A stretch of DNA of 64,000 nt from Albugo candida (lineage: Eukaryota; Oomycota; Peronosporomycetes; Albuginales), in the NCBI GenBank assembly GCA_040437565.1, contig JBDOQK010000015.1, positions 372,001-436,000 of the forward strand. The letters run 5' to 3'. A program made the translations under genes and the position numbers. Position 1 is the first letter of the stretch. Every line of letters starts with the position of its first letter. Positions 10,943 through 21,676 of the stretch are shown here, in pieces. The notes beneath the pieces were generated by a model. That model did no database searches. It was not told where the DNA came from and was given only the letters and a program-made list of their open reading frames with translations.

Positions 10943-12815
10943 ATGCAGTACGAATGGCAAAGGCTTCACCAACTGAATAACGAATGGAGAAATGACAACA
11001 TGTGGATGTCCACGGGTCGATCAGAGCTACAAACAGAAACACAAGCTACTCGCAAGCCAAAGTACAGACCTCCCTTAAGACTTGATCCTGTCGAAAACGC
11101 TGAGCCTCGAACCAAGCTTGAAACTGTCAAGGTGCAAAAATCCATCGAATGTAATGTCAAACTCATTCTCATTGCGTTAGATCCAAGCGGTGATACGCGG
11201 CTATCTATGTCGGAAACAGCTCCCATTGAGCGCTGAAGAGCCGACTGCAAGACGCGCTGTACGACGACTGCATCTGCCTTTGCTGTCTCGAAACACGAGC
11301 TCAAAGAGGACGTTGCGTCCACGAAGATGTCTGCACATCCAAACGAACGATTCAAAAAAGTCCCACACGCGTGTTGTCGCCACTGTCTCCTCAGTTGAAA
11401 TGAAAAACGTTTGTTTGCAATCGCAAAAGAGATCGGATCGACTTTGGATCAAATATCGAGCAGGAAATGACTCATTTCGCCGTCTTCATACGCTTTTGGT
11501 CGATCAATTGAACGCTCCGGAAAACCTTTCCGTTTGTGTGAATTCTGAGCAAAGAGGAGACTTTTTTTTAGCGCGAAAAGCTCAACAACGAAGCTGTCAA
11601 GTCTTCCCCGCAGCCTCACGCCGGACCGCTCCTTTGGAAAGGCTTTGCACTCGGAAGAATGTTTCGGGACCACAGACAGAATCCTACGACACGTTCTACG
11701 ACATTGATTATGGCGCTTCCACACACATTCGGACACACTTGATCATTACACGACCCATTCCCGCTCCAAATCGAATTGTCCAGGAAACTGCGCGTGTCGT
11801 AATGATACAAAAACTTTCATGGGAGTGGTCGGCTCCATTGTTTTCTCCAGTCAGAACCACGCGACCTCAACGTCCTTTGTTGGAGATCAAAAATCCCGAG
11901 AGACCAATTCACAAGCGCGTTAGACGTCTGAAGCCACCAGAACGCATTCCACAACCTTTTGCTTTTGTGACGATCCCAATTCGAAATTCCCCCGCTCGAT
12001 GCATTGGTCGCAGTCAAGCCGGCCAGCTTCCTTCCAGACAGAAGATTCCACTGGATATCCTTCCAGTACATCAGACGCATACGCATTGTGTCCATACACC
12101 TCTGCTGGCGCCTCCAATCATGCTGAAAAGAGGTACAATGCTCTTTGAGAAGAGCTCATTTCGGGCCCATACTTTTGGTTTTGTGGCATCCGGAAACACA
12201 TTTTCTGTGGTGAGTGACGTATCTCTCTCTCATTCGCATCAAATTCAGTTTCGTTGGTTCGTAGCGTCCGCCACATATCGCTGGTATTTTCAATCGGCCA
12301 AGTGAATGGAATGCGTCGTGGGTTCAAAGCCCAAGTACTCAGCTTCTACACTCTATTTCCGTCCAAAGCGAACCAAAACCAAACCCAACGCCTGACATCG
12401 AAGCGCTCATGAGCTTTTGCCGACATGGGAAGCTCCAAGAATTTGAGCGTGTACGTGATCTCTTTCTTCTTCTCGATCCTCACAGCTCGTCGCAGTGGAT
12501 CCATACGATTTCGATGGACGCAAAAGATTCGGCCGGCAACACTTTTCTTGCTATTGCGTGTCAAAACAATCAAAAGAGAATTGCGAGACTTTTACTTCAC
12601 AATGGCGCCGATATAAATGCTCAAAATGTACGTGTTCCGAATTCACATACGAAAGCTAACGACGCGGAACGAAGGGCAATGGGAATACGGCGCTGCATTA
12701 TTGCTACGAGTACGCGTTTGACGATCTCACGGCGTATCTTTACGCGAAAGGAGCAAGGGACGATATTGTAAACGCACAAGGCCTTACCTGTTGTCAAGGA
12801 TTATCTATACGCTAG
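10943..12815 (+). CDS. IQ-motif and ankyrin-repeat protein
   Basis: Exons are joined by introns 11132-11180, 12210-12264 and 12628-12674, giving 573 residues; 12451-12495 may be a further in-frame intron. Splicing at 11180 creates KIQAVIRGYLCRKQ, a clear IQ calmodulin-binding motif near residue 65. The middle is basic, Pro/Arg rich and of no known family. The C-terminus carries ankyrin repeats: DSAGNTFLAIACQNNQKRIA with LLLHNGADINAQN, then GNTALHYCYEYAFDDLTAYL with AKGA. This suggests a calmodulin-regulated scaffold, as in ciliary or cytoskeletal IQ-ankyrin proteins, but the partner is unknown. Its stop codon TAG at 12813-12815 overlaps the stop codon of the opposite-strand syntaxin gene. Confidence 0.75.
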
Positions 12816-14085
12816 TCGTACAGATGATGGAGAGTCCATAGAAGCACCGAAGCGCCCGCGTACAAGCAAAAGACAGCAAAGCCGTAGCCATTCCCGAGCT
12901 CATACGCTCGATGAAGGATTTTGGTGCTCTAAACAATTGTGTGAGATTTATATGGAGGATGAAGATGAGATACCTGCTGGAGATTGAGTTGCGTGGACTG
13001 CGCATGCTGATGAATCAGACTGATATCCGCTTGCTGGTCCAAGATTTTCGATGAAAATTGACTCATGAGTTGGGAGATTTCTGTCATTTTCGTCTCCATT
13101 TTTCTACAATTTCGCTTATTCGATGGAGATACATGGAGACGAAGCGTACCTGGCGTCTTCGAGGCTCTCTTCAAAGTGTTGATGAAGAAATTGGTTCTCT
13201 TGCTGAAGCTGTTGGCGATCATTTGACATGCGCGGAGACTGCGACTCGGACGCGAAAGATCGCTTTGGAGACGCGATTTTAGCGATAGGTGCACGAGGAA
13301 GAGGCTTTTTATCGATTGGGATGTCCATCGAAGCAATTCGAATTTGCTCTTCATACGGCAGCAAGCTAAAAACAAGCACGAGGAGAAGGATGAGACGTTG
13401 GAATTCACGGTACTTACCGTCCTGAAGTCAAAATTACATGAATGGATCGGCTTTTTTGCATCATTTTGGTGACATTTGTAATGCTTTGGAGACGCTTTGG
13501 TTGCAATAGCGCATGAGTGCTTCAATTACTGAGAATGTAAACTTACTTGGAGTAAGTATGTGACGATCTGATGCTGATGCTCTTCGACACTTTGCGAAGA
13601 CACAGAAGCGATGCAATCCTTAAGCTTATCGATACTTTCACCGCATAAACGCACCATTTCCATGATTTCCTGCGTATCATTGTCAAATGGGAGATCTAGC
13701 ATTCGGTCGAGATGGAGCACCTCATCGATGACATCGCGCTCCTCTTCCGTCATGAGGTCGTCTGACGCAAAAGCACTGAGATGATGACGTGGATCCAAGT
13801 AGGGACGAATAGATTGACGCAAAATGGTCTCCATGTCGCTTATTTGCCGTTTCTGTAGCCGTAATGAGAGCTATAAAATACGTTTCTTTATGATGTTACT
13901 TTGCGTACTATTTCTTGCGCTCTGGAGTGAAAACAGTGCAATTTTTGCATTGGTATCGAGCGATTGGCTTTTTCTGCGTTCTTCAATCCATGTTTGAGTT
14001 TACGAGACGTAAGAACAGCTCCAGAATGCGCTGTAGAACGCGCAAATGTCGCGATAATCGAATGAAATGATTCCGTTCGTTCCAT
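12812..14085 (-). CDS. STX18: Syntaxin-18 / Ufe1-type SNARE
   Basis: Syntaxin-18 is the ER Qa-SNARE for retrograde Golgi-to-ER fusion. Six exons (introns 13871-13908, 13495-13546, 13366-13417, 13104-13149, 12929-12973) give 346 residues. The N-terminus (RTESFHSIIATFARST) matches the syntaxin-18 N-terminal domain. Near the C-terminus the SNARE helix reads EISQLMSQFSSKILDQQADI, with the zero-layer Gln in the IDLIHQ-like part. It ends in one hydrophobic membrane anchor (FAVFCLYAGASVLLW) followed by LHHLYD and stop, the typical syntaxin-18 tail. The first intron, 38 nt, is unusually short. The stop codon overlaps that of the convergent ankyrin gene in the palindrome CTAG. Confidence 0.88.
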
Positions 14086-14237
14086 TTGACGTACTTATCC
14101 TTCTAATTGGTCAAAAGTACATATTAATATCCAATCTTTTTACGTTAATATCGCATATCTGCATCTTTATTACCCAATCTGTTGCATCGTATTCTTCACG
14201 TAGCCGAAACATATCGTTACGTAACTCGTGGTGCTTC

Positions 14238-15637
14238 ATGGAAGCGTTTGCGTACATTCGTGACCATTTCATCAAAAGTAAGACTGTTACCATCGAAAAT
14301 GACGATATTGTGTGCGTCGGTCTCAACGGCGAAGAGATAAAACGCTTCCCAAAGCATATTCCTACTGCATTTCACTCCAAAACGTCAAAAAAACCGTACG
14401 ATTTACTCGCAATTGTGACCTGTTTCAAGTACGCGACGCTCCCATTCGGCGAATATGTCACTAAATGCCGCGCTGAAAAAGCCGGAATGGTTTCCACCGT
14501 CGATAAAAAGGAGCTTATCGCATTTCTAAAAGGCGATATCGATACTTCCGCTCAAATTCACTCACTCGAAACAGACGCAATACCGCCGGAAAAAAGCCCA
14601 CAGATTCAACCCAAAGAGACCGGTAGCCCCTCTAAACGCCAGAAAACCGAATCAGAAGGCGATACCGACCGCGAAACACTGATTTCTGCCAAAATTGACG
14701 ACCAAAAAAGCGCAATAGATCCACAAAATGTATCTGATAAAGTGATGCAACGCATTTTCGCCAAAGAACGAACATTCAGAAATCGTACCAATATGCTGAA
14801 TGCTCCCTCAAAGGCGCGTAAAAGCGCTACGAAACAGAAGCTCAGGCTTATATTTGCTCGTAGGCCTTTGATAACCTTTTGAAAACAGTCGAAGCAGTCA
14901 ATGCGGAAATTAAGGAACGAATGGAGAAGGCCACCAAAGCGTCTTTGATTGCGCCTGTTACACGAAATGAGCAAATTCCATTGTCAGTGTCTATGCGCGA
15001 GCGAATAAAAGGCATTTTTAATGACACAATTCTTCCATTCCGCGTCTTATGCTCGCTGTAGGAACTCCAATAATCGTTGTTCCAGCTGGATACTCCGACT
15101 TGTTTACAATGTACAACGTCAAAGACTTTCTTCAGAACGGCGTGTATGTGCCTATCCATCAGAAAAAGGATCAAGGACTTCGCAAAGACCAAGCGTTTAC
15201 AATCGTAAAAGAGTACAACGGCGAAGAATTCAAATTTAAAGTCGTCGACAGTGTGAATCGATTCCGAGACAAAGAATGGTACGCTCATTATTCCCTTCCA
15301 ACATTCATTGAGCGAATCTGTAGGAGCTGTGTGGTGGGCGTCCTGGTCTCGGGCCAAACGTGGCAATTTAAAGGGTGGAAATGGGCCTTCCCTCTCCAAG
15401 TGTTTAAGCGCGTATGCGGCATCCATATTCATCGTCAAGGCTCTCAACTCAGCGACGAGATCAAGAAATGGGATGTTAAGATTCTGATGGTACGTGCGGC
15501 CTACCCTGACGTTTCACCTCACTATTCGACCCACACACTCGCTGTAGATCCATCCGGATAAGAGGCATTTGGATAAAGTCGCAGCCAAAGAATTTTGGCG
15601 CTACTTATTTGAGCATTTAAAACTCCGTTTGCAGTAA
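14238..15637 (+). CDS. CDC73: Cdc73 / parafibromin, Paf1 complex subunit
   Basis: Cdc73 joins the Paf1 complex to RNA polymerase II and promotes elongation-linked histone modification. The start MEAFAYIRDHFIKSKTVTIE and the block KPYDLLAIVTCFKYA match the N-terminal domain. Basic linker with PSKRQK (possible nuclear signal) follows. The C-terminal Ras-like domain shows TPIIVVPAGYSDLFTMYNVK, GQTWQFKGWKW and HPDKRHLDKVAAKEFWRYL. Introns 15279-15323 and 15490-15547 are GT-AG. Two others, 14814-14863 and 15012-15061, fit both phase and homology only as GC-AG introns (AG|GC). The product is 398 residues, shorter than human (531) mainly in the linker. The start lies 152 bp from the divergent syntaxin start. 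Confidence 0.9.
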
Positions 15638-15719
15638 ACTTTTTTATTTTTTTTATTTTTATTTTTGGCATTTGCAACGGCTCCCGTGGCGTCGACCGAA
15701 AGCAATTACGGCCGATCGA

Positions 15720-18236
15720 ATGGCCGGACACACGCGCTCAAAATCCATCGGAAGTGCTCGTCGTTCCGCAAGCATTACGCCAGCTAGCGGGAAGGTAGCG
15801 CCAGAGACTTCAGTACCGAGCTCTGTCCAACTCCATCGTGCGGCCTTGCGCGCTCAAGCTGTCCAATTTCTCGATCATCGATACGTCAGCTCGTTTCTTA
15901 CCGCCTGTACGATCTTTGCGCTTTTTGGAGATGATGTTCGTGCCGGATTCCTCTCCAAAGCCGCCGATGAATCTTGCTATAACGCTCTCTTCGCATGCTT
16001 TATTTTCTTCCTTTTGGAACTTTGTGTCGCGGTGTATGCGCGTCCCAATTACTTCCAGCGAGGCACAGGCTTCAATTTCTACCTCGATTTGATCGCCACA
16101 TTTTCCATATTGCCAGATGTCGAATGGATTTGGTCGCCGCTTCTTGGAGGCGATACCAGCTCTTCCGTACGCACAACTGCCCTTAAAGCGGGTCGAGCGA
16201 GTCGCGCTGGCACCAAAGCCGGTCGAATTGTCCGTTTGATTCGCGTCATCCGAGTGCTTCGCGTTCTCCGATCGAAAAAAGACGATATGCAGGAACAAGT
16301 CGCTATTTCCGAGCCGTCCAAAGTCGGAAAAGTACTGACGGAAATGACCACAAGAAGACTCATTGTGCTCGTACTTTTGATCATTCTCGTATCACCGATC
16401 ATCGACGGAAGTGTGGAGCTCTTCACAAACGATTTTCAGGTCAATGAGCTCGAACGATTGCATCGCTTCCCGCAGGATTACAACATTTCTGGCCAAATTT
16501 CCACACAACATTTCCGGGAAATGGTGATGCAATACGTTCGAGACTCGAGTGGATTGATTCTCAACATGAATATCACGCACTGGAATGAGTCTGTGATCAT
16601 CGACTGGCTCAAGGAAACGCGATATCAGCCGGTGGTCGATGGAGATTGGGATCATAGTCAGCCGTATACGCTCGATTCCAATCCGAAAACGGGATGGAAT
16701 GCCGAACAATATCTCACACTAATGCCAGCGACACGCTTACGAACGAGTAATTACCAAATTATCGAGAATTTTGGCTGTTTTCGCGACGGAATTTGCATCG
16801 ACTGCAATGGCCATAGCGCTTGTCATTCGTACGTGACGTACGATATCCAACACACTCAGCAGAAATCCGCTAGAATGAGTCTTGCGAAAACGCTTGTAGT
16901 CATGTTTTGCTTTGGAATCTCCATTCTCGTTCTCACTAAAGACGCCGAAGTTATGGTCATTGGACCCATTGAGCGTATGATGCGTTTAGTGACTCAATTG
17001 GCTGAGAATCCACTTGGCGCCACAGAGAATCACGACGAAAAAACAGATAACGGGCATGATTATGAGACCCGAATGCTGGAGGAGACTTTGGGTAAAATTG
17101 GACGATTGCTTCAGGTCGGATTTGGTGCTGCTGGAACTGAGATAATTGCCAAAAATATGGGCGGTGCCGGGGCTTTGGACGTTATGATACCAGGCAAAAA
17201 AATCACTTCCATTTTCGGCTTTGGAATAATTGAACACTTTACGGAAACGTGCAGTTTGCTGGAAGAAGATATCATCACATATATCAACACCATCGCTGAA
17301 ATTGTGCATGGAAATGCCAAAAACTTTCATGGAGCTGCGAATAAGAATATCGGTGCAGCCTTCTTACTCGCGTGGAAAATATGTGATGGAAGTCTTCCTG
17401 GAGTGCGTGATCCTCGTGATACAGAGAAGATGGTCATGTCCATGGAGGAGAAGGCTTTACGACGTCAAAATATCGCTGTGCAGAGTGCGGGAAAAGGAAG
17501 TATCTTGCGGTCGGTGACGCCCACAGAAATGGTCGATTCAGCACTTACTGCGGTTTTATCGATGCGAATTGATATCCATCACGCAAATGTGCACGGAACA
17601 CTGGAGAAATTTTGTAGAAATCCAAAATTGATCGCTGCATTTGGCGACTTTGAAGTACATTTGGGCTTTGGGCTCCATATCGGTTGGGCTATTGAAGGCG
17701 CGATTGGCTCCAGATATAAGATCGATGCTTCGTATTTGTCTCCGAATGTGAATATGGCTGCACGGTTGGAAGCTGCAACCGGACAATTTGATGTGCCAAT
17801 GTTACTTTCGGAGTGGTTTGTCGAGGAATTGTCGCCTCAAGCACGACAATTCTGCCGGAAAATCGATCGAGTTGCGGTCAAAGGAAGCGAAATTCCCATG
17901 GATTTGTGGACATTTGATATCGGTACGTATCCGAGCGGCGGGATTCCTGCGATCATTGAGGATGGAGTACAAAAGCCCGTTGCATTCGATTTGGATCCTG
18001 TGTACCAAACGCTTCAAGAAGCCATTCCTCGAGAGTTTTTCACCAGTTTTGACGAAGGAATTGCCGCATACTTTGACGGTCGATGGCAAATCGCCAAAGA
18101 CAAATTGCATCGCGCTAATGAAATGTGGGAAGACGGACCGACGAAAGTGATTTTAAAAGTCATGCACAGCCTCAGTGATGGCAGTTTTCATGCTCCAAAA
18201 GGATGGAATGGGTTTCGACAATTGACGGAAAAGTAG
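15720..18236 (+). CDS. Voltage-sensor-like membrane protein fused to a degenerate class III cyclase domain
   Basis: Intronless, 838 residues. The N-terminal part has several hydrophobic segments (about residues 52-125) and an S4-like helix with Arg/Lys every third residue (GRIVRLIRVIRVLRVLRSKK, about residues 175-195), then another membrane segment (LIVLVLLIILVSPII). A ~200-residue extracytoplasmic loop with paired Cys follows, another membrane segment (about 390-410), and a C-terminal class III nucleotide cyclase domain (about 500-700). In catalytic relatives the two metal-binding Asp sit in FGFxD-I and N-x-GDAF. Here these read FGFGII (about residue 502) and NIGAAF (about 545), so both Asp are replaced. 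VNMAARLEA, the Asn/Arg transition-state motif, is kept. I infer a catalytically dead receptor-like protein. The 3' end overlaps the next gene by 65 bp. Confidence 0.85.
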   Translation: MAGHTRSKSIGSARRSASITPASGKVAPETSVPSSVQLHRAALRAQAVQFLDHRYVSSFLTACTIFALFGDDVRAGFLSKAADESCYNALFACFIFFLLELCVAVYARPNYFQRGTGFNFYLDLIATFSILPDVEWIWSPLLGGDTSSSVRTTALKAGRASRAGTKAGRIVRLIRVIRVLRVLRSKKDDMQEQVAISEPSKVGKVLTEMTTRRLIVLVLLIILVSPIIDGSVELFTNDFQVNELERLHRFPQDYNISGQISTQHFREMVMQYVRDSSGLILNMNITHWNESVIIDWLKETRYQPVVDGDWDHSQPYTLDSNPKTGWNAEQYLTLMPATRLRTSNYQIIENFGCFRDGICIDCNGHSACHSYVTYDIQHTQQKSARMSLAKTLVVMFCFGISILVLTKDAEVMVIGPIERMMRLVTQLAENPLGATENHDEKTDNGHDYETRMLEETLGKIGRLLQVGFGAAGTEIIAKNMGGAGALDVMIPGKKITSIFGFGIIEHFTETCSLLEEDIITYINTIAEIVHGNAKNFHGAANKNIGAAFLLAWKICDGSLPGVRDPRDTEKMVMSMEEKALRRQNIAVQSAGKGSILRSVTPTEMVDSALTAVLSMRIDIHHANVHGTLEKFCRNPKLIAAFGDFEVHLGFGLHIGWAIEGAIGSRYKIDASYLSPNVNMAARLEAATGQFDVPMLLSEWFVEELSPQARQFCRKIDRVAVKGSEIPMDLWTFDIGTYPSGGIPAIIEDGVQKPVAFDLDPVYQTLQEAIPREFFTSFDEGIAAYFDGRWQIAKDKLHRANEMWEDGPTKVILKVMHSLSDGSFHAPKGWNGFRQLTEK

Positions 18237-20585
18237 ATTTATCGCGCCGGCGTTTCTTCTGTCGTGTTTTTTCCCTCTCCTCTCGAACGTTTTGATCCGC
18301 GAGCCGTTCGAGGACTTGATGTAGCGTCAGGTGGGGCAAAGCGCAGGCGGCGGAGCACGTGACGCGTGCGTGCAATCGATGTACGTTCCATTCGATTTCG
18401 CGACAAAATTGTATTTGAGAAGTGTTTATACGTCTCCCACGACTTCGAACGCTTTGCAGTACTTTAGAATCATCAAAGACGACTCCCTTTTCGTGACTCA
18501 GTCGAAGATGAACCGACTCACATACTTCTGTTATGCAGACGCCTGCGGTCAAATAGGACGGGCAATAGGAGAATTTTCGGAACGAGTATGGGAATCGATC
18601 CGATTGGGGCGTCCATTCTGGTGGTACGAGATCAATTTCTGCTTGAATGGATGGAAGTGCGAGAAAGGAATCGAGCGATTTGAGGTCAGTAGCATCAGAA
18701 GACGCACGATGGAGACGCAGTTGCGATAAGGCATCCAAAGTCGTTTGCAATAGGTACGTTCCGGCCGGGAACGATGACAGGAAAAGGAGCACTCGGTCGA
18801 GAATTTGGAAGCTTTCTGTGAGGCTACAAAAACGAGTGAGCGATAATTTGAGCTTAAATTGAGACGTACTCTGCAGCGTGAAACAATGAAGTGTGATTGC
18901 TGAAGACTGAAGCTGTTGTGAGCCAATTTGGAAGCCATTCGATCCGATTTTGAAGGCAGTACACTCGAGCAAAGGCGATGGGAATGCCACCATGAAGCCA
19001 GGATTCGAGCCGAAGGCGACAACCCTCACGGGGAGATAGCTGCTCTGGTATATGGAGAAATTCTTGGTCTACTTTGACGGCGATGCGAATCGAACGCTAA
19101 AAGGAGAAGTATCAAAAAGGGAGGCACATGCGTGAGGGAGTTGTACCTCGAGGCTTGAGGGAGGTTGAGAGACATTGAGATGAGACTTTGTAGAATTAGA
19201 TGGAGTATGAATGGCTACTAGTTGTCGATGACGGAGAAGAATGCGCTGGCCATCGAGTTCCCAAATGTGATACGAAATCCGACCGGCAGAAGCGTTTGAA
19301 TTTTGTTTGAGGAATTCTTTCTATGAATGAGAGGGTAGTTGAGTGAGGGATTGGGAGAGCTGACGTACTCGAATACAATTGAGGATAAATGATTCCGAGG
19401 AAATGCGTACTTTGTCCCTTAGACTTTGAGTCACTGGAAGAGGAGGATCGAGGAATATGTGAGTTTGAGGCTTTGAGTCTATCGTGACTCGTTTTCGTAA
19501 AGGAAGAACCCATCCGGCCGGCTACGTACCATAGTCAGTGGATTGTATAGAAATGGATGGACATGAACGTACATTTCTGAATTTGACTGCATCGTTATCG
19601 AGAAGCTCACATAAAGTATCTGTGCTCATGGCTATGTCGCATTTGTGCTCGACCATGAGCTTGGAAGCAATTGTATCAATTGAGATCGGACATTCCCGTA
19701 GCCAGTCGGATGTATCGGGGACACTTTGTGGCAATGAAGTGATTGCTTGGATAAATTCCCACGAGACTGTCCACGGTGATCCAAATACAGCGATTTCTTT
19801 CACGTGGGACAACTTGTGACAGCGGGTCGTGTCATTTGGGTCACAGAGTGTGAATTCGGCGATATTTTGGTACGTATGGGGGTACAATTGCTTCACTTGT
19901 GTGCCAAATTGCTCGTTCCAAAGTGCGTACTGTTCAGTATAATTGCATTTCAATATGATGGGACATTGCAGAGACGTACCCAGGCATTTGCGTACCGCTG
20001 CGTGTGACATTCTGGATCATAACTTGCCAACTTTTTGGAGAGATTCTTAAGTGTATCGATTACCTCGTTTTGCTCCGATGTAGCGAGCACTAGGAGCCGA
20101 GAGTACGTATCCATTTCAGCCGGTGATAGGGCAAGCACTCGGGGAAGACCACGCTCTAACGCCTGATTCATTTTAGAGTGTAGAGAGAGCAGTATGATGT
20201 GCTGATCAATCGTGAGCTGAGAGATGCGACGATGAAGATTGTCAGCGATATGATGGGCACTGGTGACCGGCGATGTCGCGCTTTGTAGCGTCATGACGCA
20301 AGAATATACAGTATCAATAAGGTGATTAGATGATGATTGTTTTTTCGGTGGATCCTTGGGAAGTGCATTGTGCGGGTCGCTTGCACATAGCGAATCGGAT
20401 ATGGAGCGCGCTCTTCGCTTTTGATGGATTTGGTGCGAGAAGAGCGTGAAGTATGCTTCATCTATAAATACTTGACGTTTTCGATTATCGTCGGACAGAG
20501 AATTTGGTGTCGTTGAGGATACAGGAGCGGAAATACGCTCGCCAAGTAGCGGCAAAGGAGCCGCCAGTTGTGTGTTTTTATGCAT
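18172..20585 (-). CDS. Putative ICE2/NARG2-like protein (little elongation complex)
   Basis: Six exons (introns 19930-19979, 19522-19572, 19321-19368, 19097-19146, 18812-18869) give 718 residues in one frame. The N-terminal half is helical and of no clear family. The C-terminal half has features I associate with the NARG2_C domain of ICE2, a little elongation complex subunit for snRNA transcription: WELDGQRILLRHR, then LHIPEQLSPREGCRLRLESW, then ILDRVLLFLSSFPAGTYLLQ. The match is by pattern only. The tail carries REEREKTRQKKRRRDKS, a likely nuclear signal, and its coding end overlaps the cyclase-like gene by 65 bases (18172-18236). It is divergent from PPIL4 with 93 bp between start codons. 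Confidence 0.5.
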
Positions 20586-20678
20586 TTTCAGGGCTTATGA
20601 GCCATTTGATGTATTGAATATTAACCAATTATATACTAGAATAGATCAAAGAAACACTGGTATTGGCTCAAATCGAGC
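20586..20678. promoter_or_regulatory. Short bidirectional promoter region, copied in the gap-flanking repeat
   Basis: 93 AT-rich bases separate the ICE2-like gene start (minus) from the PPIL4 start (plus). The same sequence appears at 21584-21676 inside the gap-flanking duplicate. Confidence 0.4.
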
Positions 20679-21364
20679 ATGTCGGTGCTGCTCTCAACAA
20701 CTTTGGGTGACATTGTGATCGATTTGTTCACGCAAGAATGTCCCATTGCATGTACCAATTTTCTCAAACTCTGCAAATTAAAGTATTATAACAATGTATT
20801 ATTTTTCAACGTGCAAGAAAACTTTATGATCCAAACGGGCGATCCAACAGGAACCGGTAAAGGAGGAGACTCTATGTATGGGCAATTGTGTGGCGCACAA
20901 GCACATTTTTTCCAGGATGAATTCCACTCAAACTTGAAGCATAACAGGAAAGGAACGGTACGTTTTACATCGTCCGTCATATCCAATCTGATGTGCTCCA
21001 CTACAATTAGGTTGCAATGGCCAACACCGGACCCAACACCAACACATCTCAATTCTACATAACCACCAGCCATGAGAATCTAGAATATTTGGATGGAAAA
21101 CACACTATTTTCGGACATGTCGCCGAAGGTATCGAAATTATCGATAAAATCAACGAGTTGTTTGTCGATAAAGACTATCGCCCGTACCAAGACGTCCGTA
21201 TTTTGCATACATACATTTTGGACGATCCATTCCCTGACCCAAAGAATTTCCAAGCGCCTGCTTCGTCGCCAGCTCGAGATCGTCCGGAAGAAGAATCTGT
21301 TCCCGTGCGCGTGGCAGCTGATGAAGAGCCTGAGGATGGACGCACTGCCGAAGAAATTGAAAAG
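20679..21364 (+). CDS. PPIL4: Duplicate 5' part of PPIL4 at a contig end
   Basis: Bases 20467-21364 are identical over 898 bp to 21465-22362. This copy carries the PPIL4 start, the intron (20958-21010) and the cyclophilin domain, then stops at the gap. The perfect identity, including the intron and promoter, and the standard 100 N gap argue that this is the same locus assembled twice, not a second gene. Confidence 0.85.
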
Positions 21365-21464
21365 NNNNNNNNNNNNNNNNNNNNNNNNNNNNNNNNNNNN
21401 NNNNNNNNNNNNNNNNNNNNNNNNNNNNNNNNNNNNNNNNNNNNNNNNNNNNNNNNNNNNNNNN
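21365..21464. other. Assembly gap with 898 bp identical overlap
   Basis: Exactly 100 N; 20467-21364 equals 21465-22362. The piece of the ICE2-like start exon at 21465-21583 is part of this repeat. Confidence 0.93.
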
Positions 21465-21676
21465 AATACTTGACGTTTTCGATTATCGTCGGACAGAGAA
21501 TTTGGTGTCGTTGAGGATACAGGAGCGGAAATACGCTCGCCAAGTAGCGGCAAAGGAGCCGCCAGTTGTGTGTTTTTATGCATTTTCAGGGCTTATGAGC
21601 CATTTGATGTATTGAATATTAACCAATTATATACTAGAATAGATCAAAGAAACACTGGTATTGGCTCAAATCGAGC

